The notes beneath the pieces are model-generated. The model had not been told where the DNA came from and ran no database searches. It saw only the letters and a list, made by a program, of their open reading frames with translations. Below, piece by piece: positions 60,301-64,000 of a DNA stretch of 64,000 bases. The DNA lies in the NCBI GenBank assembly GCA_947044405.1, contig CAMRHE010000077.1, forward strand, positions 5,981,501 to 6,045,500, written 5' to 3'. Each line of letters opens with the position of its first letter. Positions within the stretch are counted from its first letter, which is position 1. Source of the stretch: Leptodactylus fallax (lineage: Eukaryota > Chordata > Amphibia > Anura > Leptodactylidae). The translations under genes and the position numbers were made by a program.

Positions 60301-62238
60301 TTACTGATCCCTCCGTCACGCACCACAAGTTTCCAGACTGTTTTTTTGACCTGTTGTAAATAACTTCTCTACTTAGATTGCATTTTTTTTAAGGACTCTA
60401 AAATGCTTTGAAAACCATGTGTATAAAAATCTGTGAATTTTCAGTTCTTGTATCACACCATGTCTGATGAAGGGAGCTAGCTAGTACTCCTGAAAGCTTA
60501 CTTATAAATATACTCAGTTAGCCTCTAAAAGGTATCGCCTGATTTCTTCACTCTTCCACTACTTTCAATGGCTAACACGGTACAACATTATACTACTAGC
60601 CCTTATCCTGGAAGAGTGAAGAAATCAGGCGATACCTTTTAGAGGCTGAGTATATTTGATAGTAAGCTTTCGAGAGTCTAGCTCTAAAGAGAGCCCATCT
60701 CCCACTGCACTATAACATCATTTTCTTATATATATATATAAAAAATGGCTTTTTCAAGGAAATGGTGCGACTAAAGGAATAATAATGCTCATTATAATGT
60801 CCCCTACAATGCACTGTGGCTGGTTTGATATATCGATTTTCCTCTGCGGACTTGCTGTTTCCATTATACCTATAGGGAAACCGATGGTGTTTCCGTAGGC
60901 AAAATTGACATGCTGCGCTTTCCAAAACCATGACGATTCACTAGAATCCCATCCACTTTGCAGTGACAGTAAAACACCATGTTTTTTTTTCTGTGGCATT
61001 TTTGCCACGGCCAAACTGCAGTGTTTACGCCATGTGGGGCTCCGGCCTAAAGGAGTTATACAAGATTATAAAAACATGGCTCCGCTGTTCTAGTAACAGC
61101 ACCTAACCTGTCCATGGGTTGTGTCTGGTACCGAAGTGACTGGGGCCAAATATCACTTATCCAAGACAAAACCTTTAAATACTGGAAGTGACTGCAGAAG
61201 GTTATTATTGCAGTCAACCCACTGCAATGAATAAGTTAAAGAGGTTGTCCTGATATGGACACTTATCCCTTTTCCACAGGACAGGAGATAAGTGTCCAAT
61301 CGCTGGGTCCTCCAGTGATCAGGAGTCCTCCCTGTGAATGTAGCACCAGTGCACTTGTATTAGCAGCGCAGCATTTACTTCTATGAGTCTGCCAGGACTG
61401 TAATCTCCGGTGCTCCATTCACAGTCCACTGTCCTCCTGATCACCAGAGATTGGGCCCCCATCGATTGGACACTTATCCCCTATCCACAGGACAGGGGAT
61501 AAATGTCCATCACGGGACAACCGCTTTAAACCAATCTCATCCACATGCTGTAAATAAAACCGCAGCATGTTAACTACTGTTACTGGTTTCATGTGCAATT
61601 CCTGCAGGCACTGCAAAAACAGTCTAATATTGGGAGTTTTTGCCATGGAAATTTAGCATCATGTTCACTGTATACAGCCCCACCTAACACTATTGCTTAT
61701 CACAGAGCGAAGGAGCTGTGGTATTCTACTGTGCTTCCATTGGGAAATGTTCAATAGGAATCTCAACATGTGCCCCTTGGGAGATAACCAGTTGGACTGG
61801 ACACATGAAAAAACAATGGGGCAGATTTATTAAGACTAGCATATGGTACACCAGTCTTGATTAAGGCCCTGACTGTATGAGGGAACAAAAGATTAATGAA
61901 GAGGTTCTGGCCTCTATATAAATCAGCCGCAAGTACAATGGGGTTCATCTTTGGTGCAGAAAAGATGCACTACATTAACACCAATCTACGCCAGGAAACT
62001 GGCATAGATGGGTTAATAAATTCCTTTCCACTGAGTATGAATATTAGAATAAAATATAAATATACCAATATATATTCTACCAACTAGAGTACAGGAAAAT
62101 CATTTGTATGTGCTGTATAACCTGTTACAAGCATAAAACAATAAGATGCCCTCAGCTCACCTGTCCGGCTGAATTGAACGGCACTGAAGCATCTTTACTG
62201 TAATCTTGATAAGGATTTGGAAAGCTTCTGACATCCAT
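44036..62238 (-). CDS. LANCL1: LANCL1, LanC-like glutathione-binding protein (nine coding exons)
   Basis: Coding exons in transcript order: 62161-62238, 58970-59087, 56335-56539, 52117-52264, 51891-52038, 48173-48355, 46488-46664, 46079-46151, 44036-44112. All introns are GT/AG and the phases fit. The exons sum to 1207 nt, which gives 401 residues plus stop once one surplus A in exon 5 is discounted; human LANCL1 has 399. The order of motifs (FPNPYQDY, ADPRD..YTGW, FLCGGSGPYAVAAV, LLYGRVGY, AHGLAGIYY, HWCHGAPGVIYML, GYGLCHGAAGNAY, FPAFEI at the end) follows LANCL1 and fits LANCL2 or LANCL3 less well. Zinc ligands of the family are Cys278, Cys324 and His325 (human 276, 322, 323). LanC-like proteins are cytosolic alpha/alpha-barrel proteins that bind glutathione and are reported to add it to dehydroamino acids in damaged proteins. 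The upstream noncoding exon and promoter are outside the window. Confidence 0.96.
44410..44960. repeat. Old dispersed repeat, GGTACATNTGA..CCATTTTTGGG type
   Basis: It resembles the fragment at 52370-52880 in block order (GGCTGTAGTTTTATTTGTA, AGGGTACATGTGACTGATC, T-rich). It lies in the LANCL1 intron between the last two coding exons. Confidence 0.4.
44965..45285. mobile_element. Palindromic MITE in a LANCL1 intron
   Basis: Inverted ends: TATCCTGAGGGTAGACCATA and AATACCTGATCGGTAGGGGTC at 44978-45020 pair with GACCTCCTACCGATCAGGTA and TTTATGGACAATCCTGAGGG ending near 45279. Confidence 0.8.
46079..46151 (-). CDS. LANCL1: LANCL1 coding exon 8
   Basis: Acceptor GTTCCTATCAG at 46152 and donor GAAG|GTATGT at 46078. 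It has 73 nt, phase 0 in and phase 1 out, residues 353-376. It reads FAEWCLDYGSHGCRVPDTTY then SLFE, matching the penultimate segment of LANCL1. Confidence 0.95.
46488..46664 (-). CDS. LANCL1: LANCL1 coding exon 7 with the Cys-His zinc pair
   Basis: Acceptor TTTCTCTTGCCAG at 46665 and donor AAG|GTGAGT at 46487. It has 177 nt, phase 0 on both sides, residues 294-352. GLLKKGYGLCHGAAGNAYSF supplies Cys324 and His325, the other two zinc ligands. Confidence 0.96.
47345..47772. repeat. Dispersed repeat with internal GGGACATTATA-type units, copy 2
   Basis: It is homologous to 35195-35605 end to end, in the LANCL1 intron between 46664 and 48173. Confidence 0.75.
48173..48355 (-). CDS. LANCL1: LANCL1 coding exon 6 with zinc-ligand cysteine
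   Basis: Acceptor TATTCTCCTCAG at 48356 and donor AAG|GTATTT at 48172. It has 183 nt, phase 0 on both sides, residues 233-293. It encodes LKFPSGNYPACNDDERDLLV and HWCHGAPGVIYML; Cys278 in HWCHG is the first LanC zinc ligand. This is the exon that best separates LANCL1 from its paralogues. Confidence 0.97.
48670..49190. mobile_element. Palindromic MITE in a LANCL1 intron
   Basis: The left CAACTCCAGATATAAACAAC and ATAAGAAAATTTGTAGTATC pair with AAGATACATTACAAAGTTTC and GGTTTATAATTGGAGGT at the right, in inverted orientation. Confidence 0.65.
49769..50205. other. Extreme G/T homopolymer block, probable assembly artefact
   Basis: Runs of 8-23 G alternate with T-runs and almost no C or A. The very long Gly-rich and Pro-rich ORFs here are products of composition, not genes. 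It lies in a LANCL1 intron and hides the left end of the Penelope-like fragment. Confidence 0.7.
50218..51800 (-). mobile_element. Penelope-like element fragment with GIY-YIG endonuclease relic
   Basis: On the minus strand 51390-51510 reads YIGRTIRPLRERLNKHRSNI then INGYLK, the core of a GIY-YIG endonuclease of Penelope-like elements. After a frame change it continues with HAFQVHKSNFAGFKITPIDQ. About 0.9 kb further along is the hammerhead-like motif (50295-50334), then an AATAAAG at about 50274. At the other edge, plus-strand ACACTATGTGCCGCTCGGCG (about 51733) matches the terminal box of the other insertions. The right edge lies about 90 bp from LANCL1 exon 5. A-runs at 51163-51222 may be an assembly problem. 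Confidence 0.75.
50295..50334 (-). ncRNA. Hammerhead-like motif, copy 1
   Basis: The minus strand reads ACAC-TTGAAAAA-GGAGA-loop-TCTCC-GAA-ACGCGT-T-GTGT. Stem I (ACAC/GTGT) and stem II (GGAGA/TCTCC) can form, and ACGCGT is self-complementary. The core is non-canonical (U for C3, A for G8, an extra A before stem II), so activity is doubtful. Confidence 0.4.
51891..52038 (-). CDS. LANCL1: LANCL1 coding exon 5, carrying a 1-nt homopolymer frameshift
   Basis: Acceptor TCTTCTTTTAG at 52039 and donor CAA|GTAGGT at 51890. Both neighbours require phase 0 on each side, so the exon length should be a multiple of three; it is 148 nt. An 11-A run (T-run at 51975-51985 on the plus strand) is one base too long. 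With ten As the frame continues into PLLYEWYRECYVG and AHGLAGIYYFLMQ, with the same residue count as human LANCL1. With eleven As it hits a stop at GGTATAG. An assembly or sequencing error is more likely than a real null allele, because every other exon is intact. Confidence 0.9.
52117..52264 (-). CDS. LANCL1: LANCL1 coding exon 4
   Basis: Acceptor CCCCCGCAG at 52265 and donor GAG|GTGAAT at 52116. It has 148 nt, phase 2 in and phase 0 out, residues 134-183. It contains PDELLYGRVGYLYSLLFINK, which matches the conserved L-Y-G-R-x-G-Y segment of LanC-like proteins. Confidence 0.95.
52370..52880. repeat. Old dispersed repeat, GGTGTTGTATTTTTGCTGGCACC type
   Basis: Two approximate internal copies of a block (GTATGACAGTTTG..TTGTGGGAGG; TTTGTGGGACAAGCTGTAG). 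Related in layout to 44410-44960. Confidence 0.4.
53252..53955 (+). pseudogene. Tc1-like transposase relic, internally replaced
   Basis: It begins MGSKDFSKEVKQSITRLKKK then RNPSQIAEILGVAKSTVWY (helix-turn-helix), and is broken at about 53372. Transposase sequence resumes near 53800 with GFTTRCKLLMSLRNRKARLE and, in a shifted frame, WTDETKINV (first catalytic Asp). The rest of the catalytic domain is deleted: the sequence joins straight to the downstream noncoding end. Confidence 0.85.
53373..53798. other. Unidentified insertion in the Tc1 relic, promoter-like
   Basis: About 420 bp that are not transposase. It contains AAAATGGCTGCCC twice, three imperfect copies of AAAGCCAGCTCAAAGTTCAACTCTG-type sequence (about 55-bp spacing) and GGGTATATAAGATGG (TATA-like) near 53706. 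A solo LTR is possible, but no terminal TG..CA with flanking duplication could be confirmed. Confidence 0.3.
54165..54203 (-). ncRNA. Hammerhead-like motif, copy 2 (left arm)
   Basis: ACAC-TTGAAAAA-GGGAC-loop-GTCCC-GAA-ACGCGT-T-GTGT on the minus strand. Same layout as copy 1 with a different but still paired stem II. Confidence 0.4.
55371..55410 (+). ncRNA. Hammerhead-like motif, copy 2 (right arm, decayed)
   Basis: Same stem II (GGGAC/GTCCC), but GAAACGCG has become AAAATGCG, two CpG-type transitions. Confidence 0.35.
56335..56340 (-). promoter_or_regulatory. Splice donor of LANCL1 exon 3 (phase 2)
   Basis: AA|GTAAGG was chosen because the next exon supplies the single base needed to complete Lys134 and keeps the frame. 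Confidence 0.8.
56335..56539 (-). CDS. LANCL1: LANCL1 coding exon 3
   Basis: Acceptor TTTCCTCCAG at 56540 and donor AA|GTAAGG. It has 205 nt, phase 1 in and phase 2 out, residues 66-133. It includes GIALLYLHLAEVYG and FLCGGSGPYAVAAVTFY, the LanC glycine-rich turn. Confidence 0.95.
56649..57075. repeat. Truncated Tc1-derived fragment
   Basis: The left end is like a Tc1 terminus (TACTGTGCAAAGGTTTTAGGC). Subterminal inverted words TTTTGTCAATTAACAAAATG near 56735 and ATTTTGTTAATTGACAAAAA near 57051 pair. A short minus-strand ORF ends AAVLKENGSHIKY, resembling a Tc1 transposase C-terminus. The right end is missing. Confidence 0.6.
57085..57142. repeat. Short perfect-stem palindrome
   Basis: TTTAATGTCCGTTGCTCTCAT and ATGAGAGCAATGGACATTAAA face each other around a 10-base loop. 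Confidence 0.8.
57470..57675. repeat. Dispersed repeat, GGCTAGGTTCACAC family
   Basis: It starts AAGGCTAGGTTCACACTAACG and ends GAGCCTAGCTTTA. Related to 10040-10198. Confidence 0.55.
58047..58422 (+). mobile_element. Short Penelope-type insertion with 9-bp target duplication
   Basis: It is flanked by CTATATAAG at 58038-58046 and 58423-58431. The left 45 bp (AATCCAGATGCAGGTAGAAA ... GCAGATGAGC) is an inverted copy of about 58165-58213. Between them lies a hammerhead-like motif. The right end carries the ACACTATTAGCGCTCTGCGC box. It inserted into an AACGCAG-type palindromic repeat in a LANCL1 intron. Confidence 0.82.
58093..58127 (+). ncRNA. Hammerhead-like motif, copy 3
   Basis: ACAC-TTGAAATA-GGG-loop-CCC-GAA-ACGCGT-C-GTGT. 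Stem I ACAC/GTGT is kept, stem II is shortened, and the base after ACGCGT is C, the usual cleavage-site base. Confidence 0.4.
58970..59087 (-). CDS. LANCL1: LANCL1 coding exon 2
   Basis: Acceptor CTCTTTATAG at 59088 and donor G|GTAATT at 58969. It has 118 nt, phase 0 in and phase 1 out, and encodes residues 27-65. It reads LNHDFVNRLNLKIKELL and ends with ADPRDFTVYTGWS, the first conserved helix and the Y-T-G-W-x-G segment of the LanC fold. Confidence 0.95.
59466..60197 (+). pseudogene. Penelope-like RT C-terminus and GIY-YIG endonuclease, one in-frame stop
   Basis: The frame is open from MLRDLRDNQLNKAA. RT-thumb-like VPLVVTYNPQLEILRRIAKE and FRQPPNLRRIIVRSALK follow, then a Cys/His knuckle (CLHKRCMTCKH). 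The GIY-YIG core is NVVYLIMCVQC ... LYVGETGQRLSQ, followed by MNSHRSNINNS. A TGA at 59967-59969 stands where Arg is expected in the family and fits a CGA to TGA change. Beyond it the frame continues to SFMSHYV. The fingers and palm of the RT are absent. Confidence 0.9.
60463..60499 (+). ncRNA. Hammerhead-ribozyme core in the Penelope-like element
   Basis: CTGATGA (exact hammerhead core), an extra A, stem II GGGAG/CTCCT with one wobble, then GAAA and GCTTAC. Hammerheads are a known component of Penelope-like elements. A clean stem I and cleavage strand are not evident here. The inverted copy near 60662-60700 keeps the CTCTC-GAAAGCTTAC half but has lost CTGATGA. Confidence 0.55.
60825..61050. 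repeat. Palindromic dispersed repeat, AACGCAG-type family (partial)
   Basis: It shares TTTCCATTATACCTATAGGG-type words with the family and ends GTTTACGCCATGTGGGGCTCC. Confidence 0.5.
61236..61529. mobile_element. TTAA-flanked foldback MITE
   Basis: The ends are TTAAAGAGGTTGTCC and the inverse GGACAACCGCTTTAA. Inner inverted words are ACACTTATCCC and CACAGGACAGG. It is in a LANCL1 intron. Confidence 0.88.
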
Positions 62239-62248
62239 GGTCTACAAA
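62161..62248 (-). CDS. LANCL1: LANCL1 first coding exon with start codon
   Basis: ATG is at 62238-62236 in good context (ACCATGG). It is preceded by ten untranslated bases and a pyrimidine-rich acceptor (CTCTTTCCTTTTAG), so at least one noncoding exon lies upstream. It encodes 26 residues beginning MDVRSFPNPYQDY, matching the LANCL1 N-terminus, and ends in phase 0 at CAG|GTGAGC. Confidence 0.95.
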
Positions 62249-62589
62249 CTAAAAGGAAAGAGAATTGATATATGTGGTAGTTATGTTCCCTTATAAAAAA
62301 AAAAATCCTGAAGTGTACCCACACATTCTCAACGGGGCCATGAGATCTACATGTCGGTTACCACTAACTAGCAAATAGCGGTGATCTCCAACTTGGGCGC
62401 ACCATGTATGGCCTTTACACAAGGCAATGATTGGGCCAATTATCTGGAACAATCGTCTGTAGAAACACTCATTCCGGATAACTGGGCAATGTAAATATAC
62501 AAGCGCTCACCCAACAAATGAGCAAAGCTTTTGTGGGGCACACTGCTCTTTGGAAACCGGGATGTGCTGCAGACAAACAATTAAACTCA

Positions 62590-62720
62590 TGCAGTCTTTG
62601 TGCTAAATCACACCCTATGAGGCCGGTAGCTAGGTAGGACATCATAGGATGATATTAGACAGTGACGGACATGTCAGTGCATGCTGCAGGGTGTGATTTA
62701 GCACAAAGACTGCATGACTA
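62590..62720. repeat. Inverted repeat with 29-bp arms
   Basis: CATGCAGTCTTTGTGCTAAA at about 62597 and its complement ending near 62716 enclose about 60 bp. Confidence 0.8.
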
Positions 62721-63354
62721 GATTAAGCTGTTCCAAGCCCCAGTGACTAGTTAAAGGGGGTTATGCCATGTAAAATATTTATCCTCAGGAATAGAGGATA
62801 ACTGTATACTCTAGTATACAGGATAAATACCTGACCAGTGGGGGTCTAACTGCTCTTTAACTGCTGCGCATACAGTCTGACCACAGCCAAGCTAAATGTA
62901 GACGTGACTAGCGGTAGACAGCAATTCCATTCACTTCAATGGGAGCACCGCAAACAGCCAAAGTAAAGCACTCAGCTATCTCCGGCGCTCCAATTCACTT
63001 CAATGAGAGCGCCTGAGATAGCCAAAGTATAGCACTCCAGGGGATTTTAAAAAAGTTTGAACAGAGCCCCATAATATATTAAAATGGTCCTGCTGACATG
63101 TTCCTATTAAACAGTATGGGGAATAAAGGATCATGCTCATCCCCCAAGTACCTGACACAGGCCTGTGTAAAGGCCAGATGGAATTGAAAGGATTGGCCAC
63201 TTTAAACACACGTCACTGATGGGTCTATATGTGAATTCAGCACCCCCATTTTGCCAGCACCCTGTGTCTTCTTTGGATGGTGCTCCTATCCAAAACATGT
63301 CTTGAAAATATGTACCACAGGTCAATTTCTGTTTAGAAAAACTCTGCAGAGTCT

Positions 63355-63810
63355 TAAAGGAGTGTTCCAACTAATTTTTAAAACATTTAATTGTGCTGCT
63401 GATAGGGTCAGTAAAAATTAAAATATTACACCCCGTGCCCCCACTGCTCTGTTTCCAGCATCGGCAGCTCCGATCTTCTGTTTACAGGTCCCTTGACTGA
63501 GGACCTGCAGTGATGCCCCATTTGTGCCAGGCGACCACTGCAGCCAGTCACAGGTCTTACCGCTGACCTCTTCACAAATGACAGGTCACTACTAAGACCA
63601 GTCTTTCATGTGCCAGATGTGAAGAGGTCACGACTGGGGCCTGTGATTGGCTGCAGAGGAAACCTGCATTAACAGGACATCACTGCAGATATCAGTCAAG
63701 GGGTTCTGTACACTAAAAAACGGAGCTGCTGATGCTGGAAACGCAGGATCTGGGAGAGGAGAGCACATACCTTTTCATTTTATTGGCCCTATCAGCAGAA
63801 CGATTATGAT
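63355..63810. mobile_element. Large foldback MITE upstream of the first LANCL1 coding exon
   Basis: Inverted words: GCTGCTGATAGGGTCAGTAA with TTGGCCCTATCAGCAG; CAGCATCGGCAGCTCCG with CGGAGCTGCTGATGCTGG; CAGCCAGTCACAGG with CCTGTGATTGGCTG; GACCTCTTCACA with TGTGAAGAGGTC. Confidence 0.82.
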
Positions 63811-64000
63811 GGAATTCCTATGAATGTAAATATGTAACAAACCATGTATCTAATACGTTACACAATATTAATAATTGTATAATAGAATTAAAGATAACGA
63901 ATCATTTTATTTTGAAGTCTGGGAAAAAAGTTACTGACCAACTCCACAGCCCTGTTCTCCAGGTGGCCTTATGTAGGGAATACATAGCAATGAGACCAGA

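Larger units (their letters stand above)
59450..60700 (+). mobile_element. Penelope-like retroelement, 5'-truncated, with inverted terminal copy
   Basis: It carries the C-terminal half of the Penelope-like protein (59466-60197), then a hammerhead core (60463-60499). A tail (60505-60572) recurs inverted at 60608-60672 (GGAAGAGTGAAGAAATCAGG, CGATACCTTTTAGAGGCTGA). It lies antisense in the LANCL1 intron between coding exons 1 and 2. Confidence 0.88.

Overview
The window is nuclear DNA of a vertebrate, most likely a frog or toad. It has one spliced gene with GT/AG introns in a dense field of transposon copies: Tc1-like, hAT, TTAA-flanked palindromic MITEs, Penelope-like, DIRS/Ngaro-like, an L2/CR1-like LINE and a tRNA-derived SINE. 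This mix, with many short foldback families, resembles an amphibian genome; the species is an inference. There are no bacterial-type operons, ribosome binding sites, CRISPR arrays or viral genomes.

The one host gene is LANCL1 on the minus strand, from 62248 down to 44036. Nine coding exons can be read by hand, all with consistent phases. They give a protein of 401 residues, once a single extra A in an 11-A run in exon 5 is discounted. The LanC-like zinc ligands (Cys278, Cys324, His325) are present. The upstream noncoding exon and promoter lie beyond the right edge, and the 3' UTR end is not defined.

Positions 1-44000 are intergenic. They hold a decayed Tc1 copy (1-1181), an inward-facing Tc1 pair with an intact transposase (2152-5660), a DIRS/Ngaro remnant that keeps the tyrosine-recombinase C-terminus followed by an SGNH-hydrolase-like ORF (9745-10610), and a decayed Tc1 (13486-14897). 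Next come an L2-like LINE and SINE (19555-20350) and four hAT elements with perfect 8-bp target duplications (11535-13013, 21479-24982, 28016-29085, 41749-43101). A Tc1-type element with an intact DD35E-spaced transposase (26111 to about 27470), a 16 x 48-bp minisatellite (29847-30614) and several palindromic MITEs complete this part.

The LANCL1 introns (44-62 kb) hold all four Penelope-like insertions in the window. One sits inside a decayed Tc1 with a 15-bp target duplication. These insertions share a short motif that fits a degenerate type-I hammerhead ribozyme with a palindromic stem III, and its stem II covaries between copies. This is the most interesting signal here. A second is a roughly 30-bp minisatellite unit that recurs inside several otherwise unrelated elements. 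Two homopolymer-dominated blocks (27465-27720 and 49769-50205) look like assembly or read artefacts.
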